From: an uncultured Porphyromonadaceae bacterium
GTDB lineage: Bacteria; Bacteroidota; Bacteroidia; Bacteroidales; Muribaculaceae
NCBI GenBank assembly: GCA_900544305.1
Contig: UQUV01000003.1
Coordinates: 62,001-126,000, forward strand
Length of the DNA: 64,000 nt
Reading direction: 5' to 3'
The first letter of the stretch is position 1; the number at the start of each line of letters is the position of its first letter. A model generated the notes under the pieces. That model searched no databases and was not told where the DNA came from. It saw only the letters and a list, made by a program, of their open reading frames with translations. The translations under genes were made by a program, and so were the position numbers. Of the stretch, positions 7,900-15,952 are shown one piece after another.

Positions 7900-9331
7900 A
7901 CTACTCCTACTGTTTACCTTGCTGCTGGCTTCCATATTGCCGGCAGCGGCACAGCGCACCGTCTCGATTTGTATGGTGGGCGACATCATGCCGGGCACAA
8001 CCTATCCCGACTCCACCACCCTGGCCTTTCTGAGCAGAACGCCTGAAAAACTGTTCGAAAAAACAAGCCACATTTTTAAGGGAGCCGACCTGACCATTGG
8101 CAATCTTGAATCCACGCTATTGGACATCGGCGATGCCTCGCCCCGAAAAAAAGCCGTGGGAAACAACTACATTTTCCGCACGCCTACCCAATATGCAGGC
8201 ATCATGAAAAAAGCAGGAATCGACGTGCTGACAGTTGCCAACAACCACTTATTTGATTTTGGTGCCAAAGGTCTGAAATCAACTGTCGGCGCACTCGACA
8301 AGGCCGGCATCCACTATGCCGGTATCCGCAAGGCACACATGGTGACGACCGTCGTTCGAAACAATCTTACCATCAGCATCTGCGCCTTCGGCCACAGTTC
8401 GATGAGCCCGTCCATTTTCGATTTTAACGCTGCCGAGAAACTTATCGACTCGCTGAAACGGAAATCGGACATCGTTGTAGTGTCCTTCCACGGCGGGGCG
8501 GAAGGTGTGCAGCACGAACACATTCCTTTCCGGGAAGAAATGTTCCACGGTGAGCGGCGCGGCGATGTTCATGCCTTTGCCCACCGCTGTGTCGATGCCG
8601 GTGCCGACATCGTTTTCGGACACGGCCCTCATATCGTAAGGGGGATGGAACTCTACAAAGGCCGTCTGATAGCCTACAGCTTGGGAAATTTCTGCACTCC
8701 CTATCGCGTCAGCCTCGAAGGCACAAGCAAGTTTGCCCCGGTGCTGAAAGTGGAAGTGGGCAGCGACGGTGCTTTCCGCATCGGACACATCTACAGCTTC
8801 ATACAGGAATACGGCAAAGGTCCGCAACCCGATCCACAGAACATGAGTGCAAAACGCATTTCCTACCTGTCGAAATTCGACTTTCCGCTGTCAAAACTTC
8901 ACATTGCCGACGACGGCTGGATTACGCTCGGCAACACCCAACCTGTCCGCATCCTATTGGAAGAAGCGAAAGCCCAGTTAGGCTGCAAGTACCGCCACGG
9001 ACATAGCGGCAACGGCTATTTCGACTGCTCCGGCTTTACAAAATACGTCTATGCCCGAATTGGCTATTACCTGAACCCATCATCAAAGGTTCAGTTCACA
9101 CAGGGAAGACCCGTAAAGAAAAACGAGCTTCGTGCCGGCGACCTTGTATTCTTCGGCGGCAGCAAGGCCATCAACACCGTAGGCCATGTGGGAATCGTGG
9201 TCGACGTGTCGAAGGACGGCAAATCGTTCCGATTTATCCATGCCAGCAACCGGGGTGTGGTCATCGACCGTTTCCCCGACATGGAATACTATGTGAAACG
9301 CTATATCGGCGCACGGCGGATTCTGCCATAG
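7892..9331 (+). CDS. CapA-family metallophosphatase fused to an NlpC/P60 peptidase
   Basis: 479 aa with a signal peptide (cleaved near AAAQ, residue 20), so it acts in the periplasm or at the surface. Residues 24-310 form a PGA_cap/CapA domain: MVGDIMPG, LTIGNLES, TVANNHLFDFG, VVSFHGG and VFGHGPHIVRG with GRLIAYSLGNFC carry the metal ligands. Residues 350-479 form an NlpC/P60 cysteine peptidase with Cys379 in FDCSGF, His432 in VGHVGIVV and a third polar residue His450 in RFIHAS. NlpC/P60 enzymes cut gamma-D-Glu-DAP bonds in peptidoglycan; CapA proteins occur in polyglutamate capsule systems but are also widespread without one. No capB/capC genes lie nearby. I infer a cell-wall or gamma-glutamyl-linked substrate. 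Confidence 0.88.
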   Translation: MNRLLLLFTLLLASILPAAAQRTVSICMVGDIMPGTTYPDSTTLAFLSRTPEKLFEKTSHIFKGADLTIGNLESTLLDIGDASPRKKAVGNNYIFRTPTQYAGIMKKAGIDVLTVANNHLFDFGAKGLKSTVGALDKAGIHYAGIRKAHMVTTVVRNNLTISICAFGHSSMSPSIFDFNAAEKLIDSLKRKSDIVVVSFHGGAEGVQHEHIPFREEMFHGERRGDVHAFAHRCVDAGADIVFGHGPHIVRGMELYKGRLIAYSLGNFCTPYRVSLEGTSKFAPVLKVEVGSDGAFRIGHIYSFIQEYGKGPQPDPQNMSAKRISYLSKFDFPLSKLHIADDGWITLGNTQPVRILLEEAKAQLGCKYRHGHSGNGYFDCSGFTKYVYARIGYYLNPSSKVQFTQGRPVKKNELRAGDLVFFGGSKAINTVGHVGIVVDVSKDGKSFRFIHASNRGVVIDRFPDMEYYVKRYIGARRILP

Positions 9332-9390
9332 ACGGGAAAAGTTGTTAATAAGTTTTGAAGAAAAATCAGACACCATTACGAGCAATTGAA

Positions 9391-9398
9391 TACCTTTG
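9391..9398 (+). promoter_or_regulatory. Promoter -7 box of tdk
   Basis: TACCTTTG followed by CA fits TAnnTTTG and leaves a leader of about 17 nt to the ATG at 9419. This argues against the upstream in-frame ATG at 9386, which would lie inside the promoter. Confidence 0.5.
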
Positions 9399-9418
9399 CA
9401 ATTCAAACGCAAAAAACT

Positions 9419-10072
9419 ATGCTGGACGAAAACACTTTGAGAAGAGGTAAACTCTATTTCCGATACGGCACCATGGGGTCGGCAAAAACCGCCATGCTGC
9501 TGACTACAGCCTATAATTTTGAAGAAAGAGGGATGAATTTCCTCTGCATGAAACCGATTATCGACAACCGTGAGAAGGACAGCATCATCCGTTCACGCAT
9601 CGGCATCGAGCGTACCTGCCACTGGATTTATCCGGAATCCGACATGTATAAGATGCTGACCGATATTTTCAACGAAGAACAGAAACTGATGGAATGGATT
9701 CTCGTCGACGAAGCTCAGTTCCTCACCGCCGAACAGGTCGACCAACTGGCCCGCGTTGTGGACGACTTCGGAGTAAACGTGCTTTGCTACGGACTTCGCA
9801 CCGACTTCCAGAGCAAAATGTTTGAAGGTTCACGACGGCTTTTTGAAATAGCCGATACCATCGACGAGGTGAAATCCACCTGTACCTGCGGACGAAAAAC
9901 CATCATCAATGCCCGTATCGATGCCAACGGAAACGTGGTGACCGACGGCGACCAGGTAGAAATCGGAGGAAACGACAAATACATAGCCCTCTGCCGCCGC
10001 TGTTGGCACAAACGACGCCGCGAACAGGAACGCACCTCCGCCCTCGACTTCGGCGACGACTTCAAAGGATAG
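9419..10072 (+). CDS. tdk: Thymidine kinase (type II)
   Basis: About 217 aa from the ATG at 9419. The P-loop is FRYGTMGSAKT near residues 15-25, a variant form with Ala before the Lys seen in a subset of bacterial TKs. Then come the Walker B-like VDEAQFLT, the catalytic Glu, and the zinc cysteines TCTCGRKT and CRRCW. The lasso-region tyrosine lies near NDKYIALC. The enzyme phosphorylates thymidine (and deoxyuridine) with ATP in the salvage pathway, in the cytosol. A bidirectional terminator separates it from the convergent YitT gene. Confidence 0.92.
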   Translation: MLDENTLRRGKLYFRYGTMGSAKTAMLLTTAYNFEERGMNFLCMKPIIDNREKDSIIRSRIGIERTCHWIYPESDMYKMLTDIFNEEQKLMEWILVDEAQFLTAEQVDQLARVVDDFGVNVLCYGLRTDFQSKMFEGSRRLFEIADTIDEVKSTCTCGRKTIINARIDANGNVVTDGDQVEIGGNDKYIALCRRCWHKRRREQERTSALDFGDDFKG

Positions 10073-10095
10073 ACACATCCGCATATCGACAATAG

Positions 10096-10136
10096 AAAAA
10101 CGGACTGGAAACATTGGCATTTTCCAGTCCGTTTTT
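10096..10136. terminator. Bidirectional terminator between tdk and the YitT gene
   Basis: A perfect 16-bp inverted repeat, AAAAACGGACTGGAAA (10096-10111) and TTTCCAGTCCGTTTTT (10121-10136), has a 9-nt loop. The stem carries a T-run on both strands, so it can stop transcription from both convergent genes. Confidence 0.9.
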
Positions 10137-10155
10137 ATTTGGTCCGGCCGTTTTT

Positions 10156-11100
10156 TCAGGCCTGTGTCTTTTCGTCTTTTGTGTCCTCGGCAATCAGTTT
10201 GTCAATTGCCTCAATGCGCTTGCGTGCCTTGACGCGGTTCTGGTCGAACCCTTCACCGTAGACGGTGTTCACGTTGCCCTGCGAAACGAAGGCTTTCGGG
10301 TCAAGTTCCTTGATAATGCGGTAAACCTGTAGTGCTTCCATTTTCCGACAGAAAATGATGAGCATTTTCACTTCCTGCTTCGTGTACCAGCCTGTACCTT
10401 CCAACACCGTACAGCCACGGTGCATTTCCTTGTTGACTACGGTCGCTATCTTGTCCCATTGCTTGGAAATAATCGTAAACTGAATGGCCTGCCGGTTGTT
10501 GTTGACTACCTGGTCGGTCATATAGGAAAGGAATACCAGCACGACAAAACCATAAATCACACGGTCGAGGTCGTGATACAGCAGATAGGAAGACGAAATG
10601 ATAATCATATCCACATACAGAATCATACGCCCTACGGAAATCTGCCGGTATTTCGACACCATGGCAGCCACAATATCCGTTCCCCCCGTACTTCCGTTAT
10701 GCGTAAAGGCAATACCTACACCCGTACCGCAAAGCACCGCTCCGATAACGCAGTCGAGGAATGTTTCCTCCAGCACAACCGGGTAGGCTTCGAACAACGG
10801 CTGGGCAATTCCCAGGAAGAAACTGAGGAATGTGGCACCAAAAATGGTTTTCAACACGAATTGCAAGCCTACAAGGCGATAGGCAATCGCAAGAAGAATA
10901 ATATTAAGTGCATAGAAAGAAATGGCAACGGGAACTCCGAACTGGAAATAAATCAGCGAAGCGATACCCGCCAGACCACCGATAACGATACCTTTTGGCA
11001 ACACAAATCCGCAAAAACCGACCGCATAGAGAATCAACCCAATGATAATCATCAGACAGTCCTTCACGTTCAGCCAAATCTGTTGTTTTGATAGATGCAT
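10156..11100 (-). CDS. YitT family membrane protein (DUF161/DUF2179)
   Basis: 314 aa. The N-terminal two thirds hold five to six membrane segments with family signatures: YAVGFCGFVLPKGIVIGGLAG, the glycine-rich AVLCGTGVGIAFTHNGSTGGTD and the following VSKYRQISVGRMILYVD. The C-terminal soluble DUF2179 domain starts near VVNKEMHRGCTVLEGTGWY and ends with KAFVSQGNVNTVYGEGF. Members sit in the cytoplasmic membrane; the transported or sensed compound is not known. The end is Lys/Glu-rich. Monocistronic with a leader of about 95 nt. Confidence 0.88.
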   Translation of the reverse strand: MHLSKQQIWLNVKDCLMIIIGLILYAVGFCGFVLPKGIVIGGLAGIASLIYFQFGVPVAISFYALNIILLAIAYRLVGLQFVLKTIFGATFLSFFLGIAQPLFEAYPVVLEETFLDCVIGAVLCGTGVGIAFTHNGSTGGTDIVAAMVSKYRQISVGRMILYVDMIIISSSYLLYHDLDRVIYGFVVLVFLSYMTDQVVNNNRQAIQFTIISKQWDKIATVVNKEMHRGCTVLEGTGWYTKQEVKMLIIFCRKMEALQVYRIIKELDPKAFVSQGNVNTVYGEGFDQNRVKARKRIEAIDKLIAEDTKDEKTQA

Positions 11101-11199
11101 ATTCTGTATTTTTTAAAAACATCGACTGAGACGGGAACCAAGGCTGAGGAGAACACAGATTCGGATTCCACCCCCTGTTCTGCCGCCTGCTGTCTTATG

Positions 11200-11207
11200 C
11201 AAAGATA
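11200..11207 (-). promoter_or_regulatory. Promoter -7 box of the YitT gene
   Basis: TATCTTTG followed by CA on the minus strand fits the -7 consensus. No TTTG is found at the expected distance. Confidence 0.45.
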
Positions 11208-11253
11208 CGTATTTTTATTTCAAATTTTAATATTTTTTGTCTTGTTTTTTCAC

Positions 11254-12372
11254 TTACTTGAAGCGGTTGATTATCAGACAAATTTCATGAATATCTTCCA
11301 CCGGGGTACCTTCGGTAATCGGCAAACTCACCACCTCGTCCGCCATTTTTACGGTTACAGGCAGATGCAGTCCGGCATATTGGGAATAGCAGGGCTGCAA
11401 ATGAGGAGGCACGGCATAATGGATGTCGGTTTCCACTCCGTTGTCAAGCAAATAGGCACGGAAACGCTCGCGTTCGGCCACGCGCACCACATACTGATGC
11501 CACACGGCTCCCGCATCGGCAAGCGGTTTTCGCACCAATGGATTGGCAATACCCTGTTCATAGGCAGCGGCACGCTCGCGTCGCTGGCGGGTAATGTCGT
11601 CGAGATGACGCATTTTCACACACAGCATTGCCGCCTGCAGTTCGTCCATACGGCAATTCACACCTTGATATATATTGTGATAGCGGCGGTCAGAACCGTA
11701 GTTGGCAAGCGCTTTCACGGCTTTTGCCAGTTGCTCATCGGAAGTAGTCACCGCTCCGGCATCACCTAATGCTCCCAAGTTTTTCGTCGGATAAAAACTG
11801 AAACCGGCAGCATCGCCCAGTCCTCCGGTGATACGGCCACCGTTCAGTCCCTCACACGAAGCCTGTGCACCGATAGCCTGAGCATTGTCCTCTACAATTT
11901 TCAGCCCGTAGCGGACAGCAAGGTCGTTCAGTTCCGGCCCCCAACAGGCCGCTCCGTAAAGGTGAACCACCATTACGGCACGTGTACGCGGAGTAATGGC
12001 AGCTTCCACACGCTTCACATCGAGGTTCATCGTCTGCTCCGAAGGTTCGACCATCACCGGCACCAGTCCGTTGTCGGTCACTGCCAATACCGAAGCAATA
12101 TAAGTGTTGGCAGGCACAATCACTTCATCGCCGGGCTTCATTACGCCCAGTTCGATATAAGCACGGAAAATCAATCGCAAGGCATCGAGACCGTTGCTGC
12201 ACGCCACGGCATAAGGCATGCCGCAACGCAGGCGCAACGCCTCTTCCAACGCCGCCGTATGTTTTCCGTTCAGAAACCAACCCGACTCCACTACCTCACA
12301 AGCCGCCTGTTTCAGTTCAGCCTCATAGGGGAGATTGTTGGTTTTCAGCGAGAGAAAGGGATATCTTTTCAT
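11254..12372 (-). CDS. DegT/DnrJ/EryC1/StrS sugar aminotransferase
   Basis: 372 aa, the normal length for PLP-dependent aminotransferases that act on nucleotide-linked keto sugars. Visible are VACSNGLDALRL (phosphate binding), PANTYIAS, IVEDNAQAIGA (Asp that pairs with the PLP nitrogen) and the PLP Lys197 in FSFYPTKNLGALGDAG. Its start overlaps the upstream ketoisomerase stop by 4 bp (ATGA). With ketoisomerases of the FdtA/QdtA type, the expected reaction is amination of a dTDP-3-keto-6-deoxyhexose to give a 3-amino sugar (Fuc3N or Qui3N). The exact epimer cannot be told from sequence. No acetyltransferase or glycosyltransferase is present in this operon. Confidence 0.9.
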   Translation of the reverse strand: MKRYPFLSLKTNNLPYEAELKQAACEVVESGWFLNGKHTAALEEALRLRCGMPYAVACSNGLDALRLIFRAYIELGVMKPGDEVIVPANTYIASVLAVTDNGLVPVMVEPSEQTMNLDVKRVEAAITPRTRAVMVVHLYGAACWGPELNDLAVRYGLKIVEDNAQAIGAQASCEGLNGGRITGGLGDAAGFSFYPTKNLGALGDAGAVTTSDEQLAKAVKALANYGSDRRYHNIYQGVNCRMDELQAAMLCVKMRHLDDITRQRRERAAAYEQGIANPLVRKPLADAGAVWHQYVVRVAERERFRAYLLDNGVETDIHYAVPPHLQPCYSQYAGLHLPVTVKMADEVVSLPITEGTPVEDIHEICLIINRFK

Positions 12373-12809
12373 TTTCGTTTGTTCGCAGTCAGTTCGAGGA
12401 ATTCGTCGTATTCACGCACATAGTCCTCTTCAATATATTTGTCGGATGCCAGCACAAGACACACCGAACCGGATGAAAAATTGTTCAGCACGCGCCAGAT
12501 GCCGGGAGTGACGTGCAGTCCGATGTTCGAGCGGTTGAGCGTCACCACGCGCGACTTCACACCGTCGGAAATTTCAATGTCGAAACTGCCGCTCACGGCG
12601 AGAATGAATTCATGGCATTCGCAGTGGGAATGTCCGCCCCGTTCGATACCTCCGGGCACGTCATACAGATAATACACGCGCTTCACATCGTAAGGAAGCT
12701 GTTTGCCGTTCTCGACCACCGACAGATTGCCGTTCTCATGATGATGCTTGTCCAGTTCTATCAAGCGGCATTCGTCAATGTCGGAAGTAAGGTGTTTTTC
12801 CTTGTTCAT
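12369..12809 (-). CDS. WxcM/FdtA-type dTDP-sugar 3,4-ketoisomerase, canonical copy
   Basis: 146 aa single cupin. The core PYDVKRVYYLYDVPGGIERG is followed by GHSHCECHEF, which keeps both histidines of the HxH active-site motif (His60, His62). Then come the barrel strands GSFDIEISDG and the end LVLASDKYIEEDYVREYDEF, typical of the family. Known relatives (FdtA, QdtA) convert dTDP-4-keto-6-deoxyglucose into the 3-keto sugar used by a DegT aminotransferase. It overlaps the neighbour on each side by 4 bp. The N-terminus is about ten residues longer than in the other copy. Confidence 0.85.
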   Translation of the reverse strand: MNKEKHLTSDIDECRLIELDKHHHENGNLSVVENGKQLPYDVKRVYYLYDVPGGIERGGHSHCECHEFILAVSGSFDIEISDGVKSRVVTLNRSNIGLHVTPGIWRVLNNFSSGSVCLVLASDKYIEEDYVREYDEFLELTANKRK

Positions 12810-13213
12810 TTTCCAACCTCCTTTCTGTATTCTTCAAAGTCCTCGATATAGTCGGCCGGATTGTATTCCGTCGACGAAAGTACCAACGCCACCGAATTGG
12901 TGGAGAAATTGTCGAGCTCGCGCCACATCATTTTCGGCACATACAGTCCAAAATACGAGCGTGCCATGTGGTAGCGGCGTTCTTCCTCGCCGTCGTTCAA
13001 CACAATGTCGAAGCTGCCCGAAAGCGCAATAATCACCTCCTCCTGTTCGCGGAAAGCATGGCCGAAACGTTTTTTTCCGCCCGGCACATCGTACACCCAA
13101 TAAGTGCGAGCCAATTCAAAAGGAAGACGCCCACCGTTCTCAATAAACGACAAATTTCCACGCGGGTCGCATATCTTTGGCAATTCTATCAGTTTAACTT
13201 GTTCAAAGCCCAT
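12806..13213 (-). CDS. WxcM/FdtA-type ketoisomerase paralog with altered active site
   Basis: 135 aa cupin clearly related to the next gene (shared ENGGRLPFELARTYWVYDVPGG, GSFDIVLNDG, LVLSSTEYNPADYIEDFEEY). Its active-site stretch is RFGHAFREQEE: His52 is kept but the second His of the HxH motif is Phe54. The fold, spacing and aromatic residues are otherwise intact, so it is not a decayed gene. It may make the other 3-keto epimer, act as a non-catalytic partner, or use another base. It is first in the three-gene operon and has two good promoters upstream. Confidence 0.82.
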   Translation of the reverse strand: MGFEQVKLIELPKICDPRGNLSFIENGGRLPFELARTYWVYDVPGGKKRFGHAFREQEEVIIALSGSFDIVLNDGEEERRYHMARSYFGLYVPKMMWRELDNFSTNSVALVLSSTEYNPADYIEDFEEYRKEVGK

Positions 13214-13269
13214 AATATATGTTTTATGTTAGGCAAACCCCACCGCCCCGCAGCAGGATTCTCTTTTAA

Positions 13270-13301
13270 CAAAGATAGGGAAAGACGAGAGCAGAGGCAA
13301 A
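13270..13301 (-). promoter_or_regulatory. Proximal promoter of the amino-sugar operon
   Basis: On the minus strand, TTTG (13298-13301) and TATCTTTG (13270-13277) are 20 bp apart, an exact Bacteroides consensus. The leader to the ATG at 13213 is about 52 nt. Confidence 0.7.
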
Positions 13302-13352
13302 TGAAAACACTGTTTTCAAATTTGACTATGCCGCACCACCTCCTATCTTCTA

Positions 13353-13383
13353 CAAAGATAGAAAAAGTCAGCTCAAAAACAAA
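13353..13383 (-). promoter_or_regulatory. Distal promoter of the amino-sugar operon
   Basis: A second copy of the same elements, TTTG (13380-13383) and TATCTTTG (13353-13360) with 19-bp spacing, lies 83 bp upstream of the first. Confidence 0.6.
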
Positions 13384-13410
13384 CAAGCTCCTGCCAAATT
13401 ATAAAATCAA

Positions 13411-13458
13411 ACAAAAAAGTGGATTTCCAAAACCACGAATCGGTCGTTGGAAATCCAC
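13411..13458 (-). terminator. Terminator at the end of the PUL
   Basis: On the minus strand, a perfect 12-bp stem GTGGATTTCCAA/TTGGAAATCCAC (13447-13458 with 13419-13430) is followed by TTTTTTGT (13411-13418). It closes the long PUL transcript after the last GH2 gene and lies just before the distal promoter of the amino-sugar operon. Confidence 0.85.
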
Positions 13459-13494
13459 CCCTAACATGCCGGCAGTAAGCATATACCGGCTGTT

Positions 13495-15942
13495 CTATTT
13501 TACCTGTATCGATATTTTTCCTGCTTTCAATCCTTTTCCTTTCACAGTCAGTTCACCTTTGCCTGCCACGTCTTTCGCCTGCACTACGACAACAAGCTGT
13601 CCGTTGAAGGTGTGCATCGTCGGCAAGTGGAACTGTTCGAGCGACGTTGCATCGCCGTTGCAGGCGGCACGATAGCTGACAGCACCTGTTGCGGCAAATT
13701 CGAGTTTCACATTGGCATCAGGACAAAGGTTGCCTTTACGGTCGACAATGCTGACCGTTACAAATGCCAGGTCCTCACCGTCGGCTGCCAGACTGTCGCG
13801 GTCTACATCAAGCAGAACGCGATAAGGCGATGACGCCGTATAGACCGTTTTCTCGGCTACGGCATTCCCCTTTTCATCGTAGGCCACCACGCGGATGTTA
13901 CCCGGTTCGTAAACCACGTCATCCCAACGCAGACGATAGCGGTGTTCGCGCACCGACGCGTCTTTTTTGCGAACGCCCTGTCTTTTGCCATTGACAAACA
14001 GTTCGGCTGACGGATAATCCGTATAGCAGAACACCGGCGTTACTTCGCCTTCACGGCCTTTCCAGTTCCAGTGAGGCAACAGATGAAGGGTATGCTCGTC
14101 CTTGTTCCAATGGCTGCGATAGAGGTAATAGCGGTCTTTCGGCAGTCCGGCAAGGTCGCAGATTCCAAAATAGGAACTGCGCGACGGCCAGACTTCATCG
14201 TAAGGTGTCGGCTCGCCCAAATAGTCGAAACCGGTCCACACAAACTCACCAATCACCCATGGTTCGTCGTCCTGCAACATCCAGTCGTCTTCCGGAATGT
14301 TTGACCAACGGCAGGCCTCCACATCGTACGACGAGCACTGAATATCGTCAAACGGCTGACTTTTCAACTCCTCGACAGGGAAATGGTACACTCCGCGCGA
14401 ACTGACCGTCGAAGCCGTTTCGGAACCGAGAATAAATCCCTGCGGAACCACCTTGTAGGCATCACGGTATTTATGCGTGCGGTAGTTCAGTCCCGGAATG
14501 TCGAACACGGCGGCAAAGTTGTTTTTCAACGCATTGTCGACCTGGTCAAGTCCGCAGGTAACGGGACGTGTCGGGTCGGCACGATGGCAGATTTCCTGCA
14601 AACGATGCGCCACACGGTTGCCGTTCGGCGTACTCTGCTCCGGCACTTCGTTGCCCACGCTCCACATCACAATCGAAGGATGATTGCGGAAGCGGCGAAT
14701 CAGGTTCTGCAAGTCGCGTTCAGCCCACTCGTCAAAGAAGCGGTTGTAGCCGTTCTTGCATTTTGCCTTTCCCCATTCGTCGAAGGATTCGGCCATCACC
14801 ATCAGCCCCATTTCGTCGCAAAGTTCGATTTGCTCCGGTGCGGGCATGTTGTGAGCCGTACGGATAGCGTTGGCACCCATGTCCTGCATGATAGCCAACT
14901 GGCGTTTCACAGCCGCCTTATTGACGGCAGCACCCAACGGTCCCAAATCATGATGCAGGCAAACGCCGCGGAATTTCACCGGTTCGCTGTTGAGCAGCAC
15001 ACCGACGCTGTTTTTCCATTCTATCTTGCGGATACCTACACGGGTGGTATAAGTATCCTTCAATGTTCCGTTTTCATAAATCGAAGTCAAAGCCGAATAA
15101 AGCGCAGGCGTTTCGGGTGTCCAAAGCTGAGGATTTTCCACCGTCAGTTCGTCGCGGACAAACGACGACAGCATTTTCTGCTCTTTTACGCAAGCCGCCA
15201 CTTCCTGCCCGTTGGCATCCAACAGGCGCGTTTCCACTTTCAGCATCCGTCCCTTTGCACCGTCGACTTCCACCTCTACTCCCAAACGGGCGAAACCGTC
15301 GCCCAACTCTTCAGTCGTGATAAAAGTTCCCCACGGAGCTACCGACACGGCATCCGATATTTCAAGATGCACATTACGGTACAGTCCGGCACCGGGATAC
15401 CAGCGCGAAGATTCCGGCACGTTCTCCAATCGTACGGCAAGCAGGTTTTCGCCGGATTTCAAGTACTGCGTAACGTCGAACCAGAAAGAATTGTAGCCGT
15501 TCGGCCAAAATCCTACCTCTTTACCGTTGACATAAACGCGCGCCTCGCTCATTGCACCGTCGAAATAAAGCACCGCCCTTTTCGTGGCAGCATCAAAATC
15601 GGAAACATTGACCACCGTGCGGTACCAGCCCACCCCGATATAAGGGAGGGCTCCGGTACGGCCGGTTTTTTCCGTCGGCACTGTTTCTCCATTCTGCACA
15701 ATTGCCACTTTCTGTAAGTCGATAGCCTTGTCAAAAGGTCCGTAAATCGCCCAGTCGTGGGGCACGGTCACCGATTCCCAAGCGCTGTCGTCGAACGCAA
15801 CAGACGAAGCCTCGGCTACATCACCTTTCGTAAACTTCCAACCCTTTTTCAGCGTATAGCTGACACGTTCGGAAGCATTGGCCGACATCAAGGCGACAAT
15901 TGCAGTCAACAAAAACAGGCCTATATACTTTTTCATTCGCAA
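13495..15942 (-). CDS. Glycoside hydrolase family 2, beta-galactosidase-like
   Basis: 815 aa with a signal peptide (cleaved near NASE, residue 24). Domain order: jelly-roll sugar-binding domain (about 28-200, with VPHDWAIYGPF and YIGVGWYRT), Ig-like domain (about 205-305), TIM barrel (about 310-600), then Ig-like C-terminal domains. The acid/base is Glu432 in WSVGNEVPEQ and the nucleophile Glu508 in ILGSETAS; the active-site Trp lies in GEFVWTGFDYLGEP. GH2 includes beta-galactosidases, mannosidases and glucuronidases; this motif set most resembles beta-galactosidases of Bacteroidota. It is the last gene of the PUL and likely trims imported oligosaccharides in the periplasm. A second in-frame ATG two codons downstream is equally possible. 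Confidence 0.88.
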   Translation of the reverse strand: MRMKKYIGLFLLTAIVALMSANASERVSYTLKKGWKFTKGDVAEASSVAFDDSAWESVTVPHDWAIYGPFDKAIDLQKVAIVQNGETVPTEKTGRTGALPYIGVGWYRTVVNVSDFDAATKRAVLYFDGAMSEARVYVNGKEVGFWPNGYNSFWFDVTQYLKSGENLLAVRLENVPESSRWYPGAGLYRNVHLEISDAVSVAPWGTFITTEELGDGFARLGVEVEVDGAKGRMLKVETRLLDANGQEVAACVKEQKMLSSFVRDELTVENPQLWTPETPALYSALTSIYENGTLKDTYTTRVGIRKIEWKNSVGVLLNSEPVKFRGVCLHHDLGPLGAAVNKAAVKRQLAIMQDMGANAIRTAHNMPAPEQIELCDEMGLMVMAESFDEWGKAKCKNGYNRFFDEWAERDLQNLIRRFRNHPSIVMWSVGNEVPEQSTPNGNRVAHRLQEICHRADPTRPVTCGLDQVDNALKNNFAAVFDIPGLNYRTHKYRDAYKVVPQGFILGSETASTVSSRGVYHFPVEELKSQPFDDIQCSSYDVEACRWSNIPEDDWMLQDDEPWVIGEFVWTGFDYLGEPTPYDEVWPSRSSYFGICDLAGLPKDRYYLYRSHWNKDEHTLHLLPHWNWKGREGEVTPVFCYTDYPSAELFVNGKRQGVRKKDASVREHRYRLRWDDVVYEPGNIRVVAYDEKGNAVAEKTVYTASSPYRVLLDVDRDSLAADGEDLAFVTVSIVDRKGNLCPDANVKLEFAATGAVSYRAACNGDATSLEQFHLPTMHTFNGQLVVVVQAKDVAGKGELTVKGKGLKAGKISIQVK

Positions 15943-15952
15943 TCAATTTTTA

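Noticed and set aside
14383..15717. 444-codon frame antisense to the last GH2 gene
   Set aside because: Same reason: the minus strand encodes an intact GH2 enzyme with catalytic residues.
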